NCBI RefSeq assembly: GCF_020150455.1
Contig: NZ_CP083740.1
Span: 5,208,001 to 5,272,000 of the forward strand
DNA: 64,000 nt
Direction of reading: 5' to 3'
Source: Bremerella sp. TYQ1
GTDB lineage: Bacteria; Planctomycetota; Planctomycetia; Pirellulales; Pirellulaceae
This document shows positions 31,682 through 41,361 of this stretch, piece after piece. Numbering within the stretch: position 1 is the first letter of the stretch; every line of letters begins with the position of its first letter. The notes below the pieces were generated by a model. The model had not been told where the DNA came from. It ran no database searches and saw nothing but the letters and a program-made list of their open reading frames with translations. The translations under genes and the position numbers were made by a program.

Positions 31682-33172
31682 TTAGTAGACCAAAGTCAGC
31701 GAATTAGGATCTGCTTTGTCCAGTTCTTCCTGGCCTAGCTTTCGCATGATCGCATCGCTAATTCGCTGAAGTTCGTCCACAAGCGTCTGGTTCGTACGGT
31801 ACAAGCGACTGTTTTCCTTGAGGGTCTCCGTCAGGAAGTTAAGCAGTTTCTGCTTGTACTCGGCAATCTGTTCTTGCTCGTAAACCACTTTCTGCTTGTC
31901 GGCTTGCAGATTGGTCTTTTCCTGGGTTCGGTAGGCGACGACGTCTTTCGTGATCGCTTCCGATTCCTGCAGCATCTTGATGTCTTGGTTAAGCGTGTAG
32001 GCCATGTCTCGCATGTCTTCCACTTGCGCCTTAAAGGCATGGAACTGGAAGGCAAAGTCGTTCAGCGGACGTACGTAGACTTTCTCGTCCACGGTGACGA
32101 TGCCTTGGTCGACAAGCGATTTGCCAGGATCGCGGGAGACCGAAAGAACGACTTGATCCCCTTTGCTAAACTTCGTGGGCTCGCCCTGTTTCAGGTATTC
32201 CGCAGCAGCCAAGCCAGAAGCGGGCTCGAATTCTTGGGTCACGCCAACGGTCGCGGCCTGAGCATCTACCGGAACTTCGTAGTCTTGCTGGAAAGTGACT
32301 TTGCTCATGACGGCAATTTCAGGATCGTCAGGTCCAGCGGGTTGGCCGCTGCGCTGAAGGCTGGTGACCAGTTCGTTCTGCAGTGCCTGAGGAAGGCTCA
32401 TCCGAGTGCAGGCACGTTTGATCAGTGTTGCCAGCTTTTCTTCTTCCATTTCGTCGAAGACTTCGTAATCGTCGACTGGCATTTTGTCGTACAGCATCCA
32501 TTGGCTGGGAAGTTCCAAAGCTGTCTTTTGAACGCCATCCAGCTTTGTGGTCGATTCAACCGTCAGATTATTTCCTTGGATGGTACGGACCACGAATTCT
32601 CCGATGAAGTAATCGGGTACGGTGATCGTTGGATCGTCAGGATAGGGCATCTGTCCGAACGCATAGACGATATCGTCGGGGGCGAGCGAACGCTGAGCAG
32701 GAGCAGGCGCCGGAGCTGCTGCACCGCTGCCGTCGTTAGCTGCTGGAGCTTGAATCGGTGGTAACGTCAGGCCGACTTGATTGTTGTTGATGGCACCGCG
32801 GGTCACGTTACGCCACAAACGACCACGGTCGTACATCACGCGTTTGAGTTCCGCTTTGGCACCGACGAGGCTATCGGTCGGATTTTCAGCCGACTCCAGC
32901 CGTCCAGTTTGTGGATTGACGGTACGACCCGATTCCAACATTTCGACTTGGGATACGGCTTGATTGAGCTCTTTCTGGCGTTGTTCGGCCAACTTCTTCC
33001 AAGACGATTCGGTCTTGAGCACGGCGGAAGCCAGCACCAAATAGGCGAAGGCAGCTCCAAACGTCAGGAACAAACCCAACACATGCAGAACGTTCCAGTT
33101 GGCCGCGTTCAGGTACGAGAAGATCCCGAACAGCAGAACGAGCACGGCAATGACAATGTAAAAGACGGTCAT
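31682..33172 (-). CDS. Two-TM coiled-coil protein of unknown function
   Basis: This 496-residue protein has two adjacent membrane helices at the N-terminus (about 3-22 and 30-52). A coiled coil follows (about 58-85, K-K-L-A-E-Q-R-Q-K-E-L), then a long soluble part with an Ala/Pro-rich spacer near 145-165. A second helical region at about 385-480 reads A-Q-V-E-D-M-R-D-M-A-Y-T and Y-E-Q-E-Q-I-A-E-Y-K-Q-K. No catalytic motif is recognised. This layout resembles conserved planctomycete cell-envelope proteins, but no function can be assigned. It is transcribed alone, with 240 bases before the rhomboid gene. Confidence 0.75.
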   Translation of the reverse strand: MTVFYIVIAVLVLLFGIFSYLNAANWNVLHVLGLFLTFGAAFAYLVLASAVLKTESSWKKLAEQRQKELNQAVSQVEMLESGRTVNPQTGRLESAENPTDSLVGAKAELKRVMYDRGRLWRNVTRGAINNNQVGLTLPPIQAPAANDGSGAAAPAPAPAQRSLAPDDIVYAFGQMPYPDDPTITVPDYFIGEFVVRTIQGNNLTVESTTKLDGVQKTALELPSQWMLYDKMPVDDYEVFDEMEEEKLATLIKRACTRMSLPQALQNELVTSLQRSGQPAGPDDPEIAVMSKVTFQQDYEVPVDAQAATVGVTQEFEPASGLAAAEYLKQGEPTKFSKGDQVVLSVSRDPGKSLVDQGIVTVDEKVYVRPLNDFAFQFHAFKAQVEDMRDMAYTLNQDIKMLQESEAITKDVVAYRTQEKTNLQADKQKVVYEQEQIAEYKQKLLNFLTETLKENSRLYRTNQTLVDELQRISDAIMRKLGQEELDKADPNSLTLVY

Positions 33173-33639
33173 GTGGGCTTTGGTTCTGGGAGGTGACGGT
33201 CGTGACAGTAACAGAAAAGGGACATGCTGGATCGAGTTTCCCGGCGAACCATCCCCTGCTAACCACAGGCAGTTCGCGCAAATCCATCCGTGTATTGTAG
33301 TTCAGACCCAGGACTTTTCACGGAAAATGCCATGGCATTCCGGAGAAATCACCATGAGATCATAAATTGGGAAGTTTGGGTCGTCAATGATCTTCGCCAG
33401 AGGGGTTCCAGCGATAACCTCAAGTAACGGAAAAGCTTAGGTCACTATTCCAGGGTTTGGCAGGTCGGATAACCGTTAAATTCGTTCAAGTCTGAACGAT
33501 TCTAGGCCGAAACGATATCGATAGCGGAACGTTCTCCCCCGGAATGGTTCGCTACCGAATGATTTTCGACGCTCTGCTTCTATCCGATGTAACGATGATA
33601 GGGGGTAGGGCGTAGCCGCTGTTTCAGGGAAGAGATTCC
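33173..33639. other. Divergent intergenic region upstream of marR
   Basis: These 467 bases hold the promoters of the leftward coiled-coil gene and of the marR-led efflux cluster. The notable content is the perfect inverted repeat at 33482-33499, listed separately. No further gene is seen. Confidence 0.5.
33482..33499. promoter_or_regulatory. Candidate MarR operator
   Basis: TCGTTCA and TGAACGA form a perfect 7-bp inverted repeat with a 4-base centre, 18 bp in all, about 140 bp before the marR start. MarR-family regulators usually bind palindromes of this size near their own promoter; that this one is the operator is inference. Confidence 0.45.
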
Positions 33640-34149
33640 ATGGCAAGCTCGGAGCGTACCCAGCCGCAATTTGCGGTAGAGCTGATACGTATGGCCATCG
33701 AGATGGCTTCATGCGAGAAGACAATGCGGACCGCGATCGCGGAAGTGGTCTCGCCGTTTTCTTTGTCCGAGAACGCCTTTTTCATTCTCGTCTTGTGTCA
33801 GCAGAATTTGGAGCGGCCGTTGCCGCAAGCCAAGTTGGCCAAGACGGTGGGGCTCTCCCCTGCTCAGCTGAGCAATCTGGTCGAACAGCTTCGGCAAGAT
33901 GGCTGGATCGAATCAAGTCGCGATTCTAACGATCGAAGGCGTCAATATTGGACGCTAACGAATGCTGGAAACCGTCGGCTAAACGAGATCCTGCCCAAAT
34001 TTCACGAAGCATGGCAGTTCGATCAGTTACCCGTCGATCCGCGAACGCTGCTGGATGGTTTTCGGCAACTGGTCGCGCTGTTGGGCAACACAACAAATGC
34101 CCGGCCTGTCGTATCGTCGGTTTCCCCTGTTAAATCCCACGCCGCATAG
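33640..34149 (+). CDS. MarR-family transcriptional regulator
   Basis: This 169-residue protein has a MarR winged helix: S-E-N-A-F-F-I-L-V-L near residue 48, the helix-turn-helix L-A-K-T-V-G-L-S-P-A-Q-L-S-N-L-V-E-Q-L (about 67-85), and the wing with S-N-D-R-R-R-Q-Y-W-T-L-T (about 97-108), including the conserved D-x-R. MarR proteins usually repress efflux or stress genes and release DNA on binding a small molecule. It lies 14 bases before the TolC-family gene and heads the efflux cluster, so it probably controls it. The start is ATG 33640. Confidence 0.9.
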   Translation: MASSERTQPQFAVELIRMAIEMASCEKTMRTAIAEVVSPFSLSENAFFILVLCQQNLERPLPQAKLAKTVGLSPAQLSNLVEQLRQDGWIESSRDSNDRRRQYWTLTNAGNRRLNEILPKFHEAWQFDQLPVDPRTLLDGFRQLVALLGNTTNARPVVSSVSPVKSHAA

Positions 34150-34163
34150 GGAATAGGGCCAGC

Positions 34164-36944
34164 ATGCGAATCAAAACCAATCGAAATCGTACCGCACTCC
34201 GCCGCACGGCTCAGCCTTCGTGCTGGATCGCCTTGATGCTTTTAATGAGTGCGTTGTTTGTTGTGGGCTGCCACTCCCCGGGCTTCTATCGCATTCAAGC
34301 AGATGACGAAGCCTACATGCTGGTCACCGAGAAAAACCAAGACCCACGGTGGCATCTCGATCGGATCACGATCGAGCCAAGTCCTGAATCTCGGATGTTC
34401 GATCCGTTCAATCCTGATTGTCCGCCGATGCCACTGGACGATCCGGCCTCGAATCAGTACATGCACGTGGTCGATCACAAAGATGCCTACTGGGGCTGGG
34501 AAAAAGATGGCGTGACTGACGAAGTCGCCAACCCCAACTGGATGGCTTATTTGCCGCTCAGTGAAGAAGGAGACTTGGTCTTGAATGTCGATCGCGCTGT
34601 CGAGATCGCCAGGGTCAATTCGCCTACCTATCAACGGGAATTGGAAGATCTGTACCTTTCCGCATTGGATGTGAGCTTCGAGCGTTTCCGGTTTGATGCT
34701 CAGTTCTTCGGTGGTTATGAAGTCTTCTATACGGCCGACGGTCCTGTCCGCGGCGGCGGTGACTCGTCAAGTCTTCTGGAAGCCAATACACGCAGCATTC
34801 AGATGGAAAAACTGTTTGCGACGGGTGGCCAATTGGTCGTTGGTTTTGCGAACAGCATGATGTGGGAGTTCTCAGGGCCGAATACCGATTCGGTGAATAG
34901 CCTGATCGACTTTTCGCTTGTTCAACCACTTTTGCGTGGGGGCGGACGCAAGGTGGTTCTCGAAAATCTAACCCAACAGGAACGTGATCTCTTGGCTTCG
35001 GTGCGTGACATGGAGCGATTCAATCAGGCGTTCTATCTCGATATCGTTGCCGGTCGTGGTTTAACATCCGGGCCTCCGTTTAGTGGTGGCGTTCCATCGA
35101 CCGGACCGACTGGTTCGTTCGGAGCCGGCGGCTACTATGGATTGCTGCAGCGTCAACAAACGATTCGTAACCAGGAAAGCAACATCGCCTCGCTACGCAG
35201 CAGCCTGGCTCAGCTGGAAGCATTGTTTGAAGCGGGGCGAATCGACTCGTTCCAAGTCGAGCTGACACGTCAGTCGCTGTTCCAAACGCAAAGTTCGTTG
35301 CTCTCGAACAAAACAACGCTGGCGAACTCGCTCGATCAATTCAAAATCGACATGGGGCTTCCGCCGGAGTTAAACATTCAGCTGGAACGTGATCCATTCT
35401 TTGACCAGTTCAACTTGATCGATCCGGCGTTTACCCCGGTAACTAATAAGCTGAACGATATTCAAATCACCGTAGGTAACTCGATTATCGAAGTCTTGCC
35501 TGACCCTGAGCAGCTCGATCCGAATCAGCCTGAGCCGGTTTTGGTTTGGGACGAACAAGTCGAAGCTCGTTTGAAGGCTGTGCAAACGCTTACTCAGCAG
35601 TTGAAGGTCATCCTGCAATTGGTTGAGGAAGACTTCTTTCCCTTGGTCGAGCAAGATGTTGATCGATTGGAGGCTGCGTTGCCGAGTCGAATCGAGGACC
35701 TGGGAGAGATTACCGACAAGTTGGCCGGCTATAGCGAAAACGTTCAGGACGAAACCGTCTCAGGCGGCGTGTTGAGTACCAAGCGTTTGGAGGAATTGCC
35801 GCCCCAGTTGCGCGACGTTTTGTCCGACTTGAAGGTTCGGTTTGCTCAGCACAACACGATTCTCGATCAAATCAATCAAAACGTCGGACAGCTGATTCAA
35901 AATGGCCCTTCGCTTCCGTCGAAACAGTTATATGAAGAAGCACGTCTTGCGGTATTCGATCCGGTGCCAGACGAAATCACAACACTCATTTCCGATGTGC
36001 TTGGATTGTCGCTCGTTCAGGCCCGAGCTCGAGCCGAAACGGTTACGTTGGTCCCTGTTGATATCTCCTCGGAAACGGCCTTGGATGTTGCCCGGGTTTA
36101 CCGGCTTGATTGGATGAATGCTCAAGCCGCGTATGTCGATTCCTGGCGAAATATTCAGGTCGTCGCTAACGACTTGATGAGTGATCTCGACATCGTCTTC
36201 ACCGGCGAACTAGGCAACATCGGTGACAACCCTGTAAAGTTCAACAGCGACAATGGCCGCCTACGAGCAGGTCTCGAATGGGATGCTCCTCTGACGCGAT
36301 TGGTTGAGCGGAATAACTATCGACGAGCTCAGATTCAATATCAGCGGACGCGTCGCGATTACTATCAATTCCGTGACTTTATCAGCCAGGGGCTTCGCGA
36401 CACGATCCGAACGCTTGATCTGAACCGAATCAACTTCGAACTGCGTCGTGCTGCGGTGCAAGTGGCTATCGCTCAGGTCGAACGAACACAGCTTCGCCTG
36501 CAGGAACCAGCGAAGCCGAATCAAAACAATCAGCAGTTCGACTCGAGTACAGCTCGTGACTTGTTGAATGCGTTGGATAGTTTGCTTTCCGCCCAGAACG
36601 ACTTCCTTTCGGTCGGCGTGAATTACGAAGTCTTACGACGTGGTCTCGACATCGATATGGGGACCGTTCAGCTGGATGAGCGGGGCATCTGGGTCGATCC
36701 AGGCCCGATCGAAGGTTCTTACTGGGAAGATAAGCTACAGGAAATGCAGCTTGATCATGAGATTCCCGAGCTGTCGGAAATGTCGGATCTCGACTCAGGC
36801 GTTCCGGAAGATATCAACACGCCCCAAGAGCTTGGGCCACTCGAAATGGAGGGAGCACCCCCAGTCGAGTTGCCACCTCCGGCGGAAGGGCTTCAACCAG
36901 CAGAAGCCCAACCTTTGATGCCAAATTTAGAGCCACCGAAGTAG
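34164..36944 (+). CDS. Outer-membrane TolC-family efflux lipoprotein
   Basis: This 926-residue protein begins with a lipoprotein signal ending in V-V-G-C (Cys36 as the lipid site). TolC-type helical repeats follow: L-N-V-D-R-A-V-E-I-A-R-V-N-S-P near 140 and, in the second half, L-D-V-A-R-V-Y-R-L-D-W-M-N-A-Q-A. It is almost twice the usual TolC length; a long helical insertion (about 430-600, with K-A-V-Q-T-L-T-Q-Q-L-K and repeated Leu heptads) and a Pro/Glu-rich tail explain this. It is the exit duct for the adaptor and MacB-type transporter encoded next. The tail (P-P-P-A-E-G-L-Q-P-A-E-A-Q-P) is low-complexity. Confidence 0.85.
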   Translation: MRIKTNRNRTALRRTAQPSCWIALMLLMSALFVVGCHSPGFYRIQADDEAYMLVTEKNQDPRWHLDRITIEPSPESRMFDPFNPDCPPMPLDDPASNQYMHVVDHKDAYWGWEKDGVTDEVANPNWMAYLPLSEEGDLVLNVDRAVEIARVNSPTYQRELEDLYLSALDVSFERFRFDAQFFGGYEVFYTADGPVRGGGDSSSLLEANTRSIQMEKLFATGGQLVVGFANSMMWEFSGPNTDSVNSLIDFSLVQPLLRGGGRKVVLENLTQQERDLLASVRDMERFNQAFYLDIVAGRGLTSGPPFSGGVPSTGPTGSFGAGGYYGLLQRQQTIRNQESNIASLRSSLAQLEALFEAGRIDSFQVELTRQSLFQTQSSLLSNKTTLANSLDQFKIDMGLPPELNIQLERDPFFDQFNLIDPAFTPVTNKLNDIQITVGNSIIEVLPDPEQLDPNQPEPVLVWDEQVEARLKAVQTLTQQLKVILQLVEEDFFPLVEQDVDRLEAALPSRIEDLGEITDKLAGYSENVQDETVSGGVLSTKRLEELPPQLRDVLSDLKVRFAQHNTILDQINQNVGQLIQNGPSLPSKQLYEEARLAVFDPVPDEITTLISDVLGLSLVQARARAETVTLVPVDISSETALDVARVYRLDWMNAQAAYVDSWRNIQVVANDLMSDLDIVFTGELGNIGDNPVKFNSDNGRLRAGLEWDAPLTRLVERNNYRRAQIQYQRTRRDYYQFRDFISQGLRDTIRTLDLNRINFELRRAAVQVAIAQVERTQLRLQEPAKPNQNNQQFDSSTARDLLNALDSLLSAQNDFLSVGVNYEVLRRGLDIDMGTVQLDERGIWVDPGPIEGSYWEDKLQEMQLDHEIPELSEMSDLDSGVPEDINTPQELGPLEMEGAPPVELPPPAEGLQPAEAQPLMPNLEPPK

Positions 36945-37371
36945 TTCGCTCCGAAAGCGGCGGCTACCCTGGTTACCTATTTGGCGTATGCCTCCTGGTT
37001 TAATGAGAGCCGACCGTTGTACCTAAATGATGGCTATTGCTCACGTTAGTTAATAAACTGATAGCCGTTTTAACAATCTTTTCGAAGGTGAGAGAATCTT
37101 TTGTCACTTCGCGGGGTTATATCTCGGTGAAGTACTTCGGGAGTCGATCAATAACCACGAGGCGGTGATCCGTCGCTTTGAATTTCGGTAACTCACTTCT
37201 AGACAATGGTTTAGGGGTGGGGGTTCGTGCAGAATTGCCGAATTTTAGAGGTGATCATTTGTCCGTTGTTTGATAGAATGAAATGTGCCCACCTGGCGCA
37301 CTCCCATCCTTCTATTGATTTTGTGCATGGAAATCCATGGTTAGGTCCATGCATCCTACCTTCGTTGAGAA
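36945..37371. other. Intergenic region between tolC-like and macA-like genes
   Basis: These 427 bases hold no gene. An 8-bp inverted repeat (TGCATGGA at 37324-37331, TCCATGCA at 37346-37353) ends 18 bases before the adaptor start. This suggests a regulated second promoter or a leader hairpin covering the start of the macA-macB part. A weaker 6-bp repeat (37032-37037 with 37061-37066) is also present. Confidence 0.5.
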
Positions 37372-39156
37372 ATGTCCATGGCTAGCAATACGTCTAGTTC
37401 GCTTTGTTTATCTCGAGGTTTCGCCACTTCTCGCAATCGTCGCGCCCGGCGTGGCTATTTTGCGAAGGCGGCCGTTGTATGTCTCGTGATTGCTGGGGCC
37501 GCAGGATACTACTTCTATTCCAGCGGCAAAAAAGCCCCTGTCATCGAAGACGAAATGTTCCATCAGGCTTCGCTGGGAAACTTTGTCCACGATGTCGTTG
37601 AGAAGGGTGAAGTCGAGAGCGCCCGAAACGTCGACGTGATGTCGGTCGTTCGAGGCTATCGTGATCTCAACAGCTTTGAAATCTTGTGGGTGATCGAAGA
37701 AGGCAAAATGGTCGAGCCAGGCGACGTGCTGGTTCGTCTCGATTCTGCGGCACTTGAAGAAGAAGCCAAGCTGCAGCGTCTCGATCTTAGTGGCTCGGTG
37801 GCTGGTTTGTCCAAAGCCCAGAACGAGTTGGAAGCCGCTCAGATTGCGATGAAGGAATACGTCGATGGGCTGTTTGTCCAAGAGAAGCAAGAGCTGGAAG
37901 CGGAAATCACCTTCGCCGAGGAAACGCTCCGCCGTGCTGAAGAATACTACGCTTACAGTTCGCGTCTCGCTGCGAAAGGCTTCGTGACTTCGCTGCAGTT
38001 GGAAGGTGATAAGTTTGCCGTTCGTAAGGCCGAACTCGAACGCGATAATGCCAAGCTGAAGTTGCAAGTTCTCATCGAGCAGACCAAGGAAAAGAAGATC
38101 AAAGAGCTGGAAAGCGCGATCGGTGTCGCCAAGGCGGATCTCGAATCGGCCAAAGAACGAAACTCGATCGAGCAGAAACGACTCGACTTTTTCCTTGAAC
38201 AAATCAAGAACTGCACGATCACTGCTCCAGCGTCAGGCCAAGTTGTTTACGCCAACGAACGTGGTAACCGTGAAGCATCGGAGTTCATTGTCGAGCCAGG
38301 TTCTTCGGTTCGTGAACGCCAAACGATTATTCGACTGCCGGACTACAGCGCGATGCAGGTTCACGTTCTGATCAACGAATCGCGTGTCGCACTGGTCGAC
38401 GCCGGCATGAAGGCGACCATCACGCTTGATGCTTTCGATGGCGTGTCGCTTGCCGGTACGGTCACTAAGGTGAACGAATACCCGGAACCGATCAGTCGTT
38501 TCGGAGCTCAGGTCAAGCGTTACGCTGCAGTGGTGACCATCGACGGAACGCCACGGCAGATCAAGCCAGGTTTGACGGCAAACGTGGCCATTCATGTTGA
38601 AAAGCAAGACAACGTATTGATGGTACCTGTTCAAGCGGTCTTCCCTTACGGCGACGACTACTACTGTATGGTTCGAGCCGGCGAAGAGATCGAGCCACGC
38701 AAAGTCGACGTTGGGTCGAACAACAATCGATTTGTCGTGATCAACGGTGGTTTAAAGCAAGGCGAGTTCGTCTCGTTGAGCCCGCGACGCTTGGTTGACT
38801 CGGTCGAGATGCCAGAGCTTTCGCCTGAACAGTTGAATCCTCAAGATGACGCTAACGGTGCCCCTAGCGAAAGTGGTCCGCAGAAAAGCCCTGGGGAATC
38901 AGGCCCTGCTAATCAGGGCACGCAGCTGGTTGACAAAGTTTTGCAAAACTTTGATGCGAACAACGACGGAATCCTCTCGACCGAGGAACTCTCGGCCAAC
39001 GGTGGTGAACAATATGTCAGCGCTGATCAAAATGGCGACGGACAAGTTCAACGCGAAGAATTGATTGCGGCAACGAGCTCCAACGAAGCCCTTGAGGAAG
39101 ATCCTGTCCGCATTGCAGAGGATCAGTCGCCACAACCTGTGGGAGGCGCTCAGTGA
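37372..39156 (+). CDS. MacA/HlyD-type membrane-fusion adaptor with C-terminal EF-hands
   Basis: This 594-residue periplasmic adaptor has one membrane segment (about 29-46), a barrel-sandwich half, a long coiled-coil hairpin (about 125-275, with A-E-I-T-F-A-E-E-T-L-R-R-A-E-E and K-I-K-E-L-E-S-A-I) and the returning lipoyl/barrel part (A-P-A-S-G-Q-V-V). A beta-barrel domain follows. An extra tail carries two EF-hand loops, D-A-N-N-D-G-I-L-S-T-E-E (about 524-535) and D-Q-N-G-D-G-Q-V-Q-R-E-E (about 552-563), with acidic residues at the calcium positions. It would link the MacB-type transporter to the TolC-like duct. It overlaps the ATPase gene by a GTGA. Confidence 0.9.
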   Translation: MSMASNTSSSLCLSRGFATSRNRRARRGYFAKAAVVCLVIAGAAGYYFYSSGKKAPVIEDEMFHQASLGNFVHDVVEKGEVESARNVDVMSVVRGYRDLNSFEILWVIEEGKMVEPGDVLVRLDSAALEEEAKLQRLDLSGSVAGLSKAQNELEAAQIAMKEYVDGLFVQEKQELEAEITFAEETLRRAEEYYAYSSRLAAKGFVTSLQLEGDKFAVRKAELERDNAKLKLQVLIEQTKEKKIKELESAIGVAKADLESAKERNSIEQKRLDFFLEQIKNCTITAPASGQVVYANERGNREASEFIVEPGSSVRERQTIIRLPDYSAMQVHVLINESRVALVDAGMKATITLDAFDGVSLAGTVTKVNEYPEPISRFGAQVKRYAAVVTIDGTPRQIKPGLTANVAIHVEKQDNVLMVPVQAVFPYGDDYYCMVRAGEEIEPRKVDVGSNNNRFVVINGGLKQGEFVSLSPRRLVDSVEMPELSPEQLNPQDDANGAPSESGPQKSPGESGPANQGTQLVDKVLQNFDANNDGILSTEELSANGGEQYVSADQNGDGQVQREELIAATSSNEALEEDPVRIAEDQSPQPVGGAQ

Positions 39157-39896
39157 ATTACGCCACGCGCGTAGTTGACCTCAAGAAGATCTACCACCTC
39201 AAAGGCGAAACGGTTCACGCACTGCGAGGGATTAATTTTGATGTTCCCGAGGGTGACTACGTTTCCATCATGGGAACTTCCGGCTCCGGCAAGAGTACCT
39301 TGCTGAACATGCTGGGGTGTCTCGATCGTCCTACCTCGGGACAAGTTGTCCTGGGTGGCCGTGACACAAGCACGCTGACCGACGATCAGCTTTCGCAGCT
39401 GCGTGCCTCTCGCATTGGTTTCGTCTTTCAGTCTTACAACTTAATTCAACAGTTGACGGTGATCGAGAACATCGAGGTGCCGTTGTTCTATCGCGGGCAA
39501 GTCACCGCGGCGGATCACAAACGAGCCCGGGAATTGGCACGCATGGTAGGGCTCGGCGACCGAATGGGGCATCGACCGACGCAGCTTTCCGGGGGGCAGC
39601 AACAGCGTGTTGCTGTAGCGCGAAGCCTGATCAATAACCCTGACTATATCCTTGCCGACGAACCGACGGGTAACCTCGACTCGCGAACGACCGAGGAAAT
39701 CCTGCAGCTGTTTGAAACGCTCAATGATCAAGGACGAACCATCATCCTGGTCACCCACGAAGATGATGTGTCGCAGCATGCCAAGCGGGCCATTCGTCTG
39801 ATGGACGGTGGGATTCAAGAGGATCGCCAGGTCGAAGACCGACGCTCGGCCAACGCCGTGGGGACGATGGACACTTCAGCATTGAATTTGATGTAA
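39153..39896 (+). CDS. ABC transporter ATPase (MacB/LolD type)
   Basis: This 247-residue ATPase energises the MacB-type permease encoded next. Walker A is G-T-S-G-S-G-K-S-T (about 42-50), the Q-loop is V-F-Q-S-Y-N-L-I, the signature is L-S-G-G-Q-Q-Q-R-V-A (about 146-155) and Walker B is I-L-A-D-E-P-T-G-N-L-D. The H-loop His follows in I-L-V-T-H-E. All are intact. The sequence is of the subclass that powers lipoprotein and macrolide mechanotransmission transporters. GTG 39153 overlaps the adaptor's stop. ATPase and permease are separate genes here, whereas E. coli MacB fuses them. Confidence 0.95.
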   Translation: MNYATRVVDLKKIYHLKGETVHALRGINFDVPEGDYVSIMGTSGSGKSTLLNMLGCLDRPTSGQVVLGGRDTSTLTDDQLSQLRASRIGFVFQSYNLIQQLTVIENIEVPLFYRGQVTAADHKRARELARMVGLGDRMGHRPTQLSGGQQQRVAVARSLINNPDYILADEPTGNLDSRTTEEILQLFETLNDQGRTIILVTHEDDVSQHAKRAIRLMDGGIQEDRQVEDRRSANAVGTMDTSALNLM

Positions 39897-39915
39897 CGCC
39901 GAGGAACGCTTTCCC

Positions 39916-41244
39916 ATGCTTGGGCTACGAATTTGGAAACTTGGAATCAAAAGTCTGCTGCTGCACCCGATGCGGTCGCTGCTGACGATTCTTGGTATTT
40001 TCATCGGCGTCGCAAGCGTGATCTGGCTGTTAGCAATCAGCGAAGGAATAAGCGCAAAGGCTCAGCAGCAAATTGAAAAACTGGGCGCCGAGAACATTAT
40101 CGTTCGCACCGTGAAGCCTCCTTCGGAAGCGATGTCCGAACAACGCGGGCCGCTGACGTATGGCTTGAAGCGGGACGACTGGAAGCTCTTAGATGAAACG
40201 CTGCACTCGGTCGAGACGGCAACACCAATTCGCGAGATTCGACGTCAGTTCCGTCGTGGACCGAATCAAATTCATGGGCGTCTTGTCGGGTGCACGCCGG
40301 CCTATGCACGGTTGAATCATCTGGAAGTTCAACCTCGCCGAGGTCACTTCATTACCGATGTCGAAGTCGAAGAAAAGTCGAACGTCTGCGTGTTGGCTGC
40401 CGAAGTCGCCGACACGCTGTTTGGTTTTGAAAAGCCAATCGGCAAAACGGTTCATGTGAACGACGACATCTACACAGTTGTCGGGGTGCTGAAACCGAAG
40501 GCTGCAACCGCCGCTGTCGGTGGTAGTTTGTCTGGGCAATCGTTCGACAAGGATGTTTACGTACCGATCAGTACGCTGTGGCAGCGGATCGGAGATCATA
40601 TTGTGACGATCGAAGGGGGAACGTTTTCAAGCGAAATCGTCGAACTCAATCAGGTCACGCTGAAGATCGCCGAGTCGGAACAAGTCATGAACACGGCCGA
40701 ATTAGTTCGGGAAAGTCTCGAGCATCACAACACGATGCGTGATGTTTCGGTGGTTGTTCCGCTAGAACTGCTGGAGCAGGCCCGGCAGACCAAATTCATG
40801 TTTATGGTATTCATGGGCCTGATCGCTGCGATCTCGCTGTTGGTGGGTGGTATCGGCATCATGAATATCATGCTGGCAACGGTCACCGAGCGTACGCGCG
40901 AAATTGGTATTCGCCGAGCCTTGGGGGCCAAACGGGGGGATATCATTCGCCAGTTCCTCGTTGAAACCATTGTGCTATCGGTGGTGGGTGGGCTGACTGG
41001 GGTGTTGGGCGGTTTGTTGTGTATTCCAGCGGTCGATTTTGCTCGATTCCTGGCCAATTCGTACGATCCTGCGATGGTGGCCCAGTTACCAGACTCGATC
41101 CGCGACGTGCGACCTCAGATCGTGCCACTATCGATTCCATTGGCGTTCGGTATCTCCGTGGTCGTCGGGGTCGTCTTTGGGCTCTATCCGGCAAGTCGTG
41201 CGGCAGATCTCGATCCGATCGAAGCGCTGCGAGCCGCCAACTAA
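39916..41244 (+). CDS. ABC transporter permease (MacB/FtsX type)
   Basis: This 442-residue permease has the MacB topology. One membrane helix lies near 20-40 (L-L-T-I-L-G-I-F-I-G-V-A-S-V-I-W). A periplasmic MacB_PCD domain of about 220 residues follows, and then three C-terminal helices (near 295-320, 345-375 and 405-430). The stretch G-G-I-G-I-M-N-I-M-L-A-T-V-T-E-R-T-R-E-I-G-I-R-(R-A-L-G-A) between two helices is the family's coupling motif. With the ATPase, adaptor and TolC-like protein it forms a tripartite exporter; the cargo (drug, peptide or lipid) is unknown. It starts 19 bases after the ATPase stop. Confidence 0.94.
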   Translation: MLGLRIWKLGIKSLLLHPMRSLLTILGIFIGVASVIWLLAISEGISAKAQQQIEKLGAENIIVRTVKPPSEAMSEQRGPLTYGLKRDDWKLLDETLHSVETATPIREIRRQFRRGPNQIHGRLVGCTPAYARLNHLEVQPRRGHFITDVEVEEKSNVCVLAAEVADTLFGFEKPIGKTVHVNDDIYTVVGVLKPKAATAAVGGSLSGQSFDKDVYVPISTLWQRIGDHIVTIEGGTFSSEIVELNQVTLKIAESEQVMNTAELVRESLEHHNTMRDVSVVVPLELLEQARQTKFMFMVFMGLIAAISLLVGGIGIMNIMLATVTERTREIGIRRALGAKRGDIIRQFLVETIVLSVVGGLTGVLGGLLCIPAVDFARFLANSYDPAMVAQLPDSIRDVRPQIVPLSIPLAFGISVVVGVVFGLYPASRAADLDPIEALRAAN

Positions 41245-41361
41245 CGGCATCCCCTTAGATGCCCATTCTCTCATCCGCCGAAGTTCGGTATCCTGATACG
41301 TTCTTCGCGATACGGATATTTTCTCTAAGTTCCACAGTTTCATACGATCAGGCGGCAGCGG

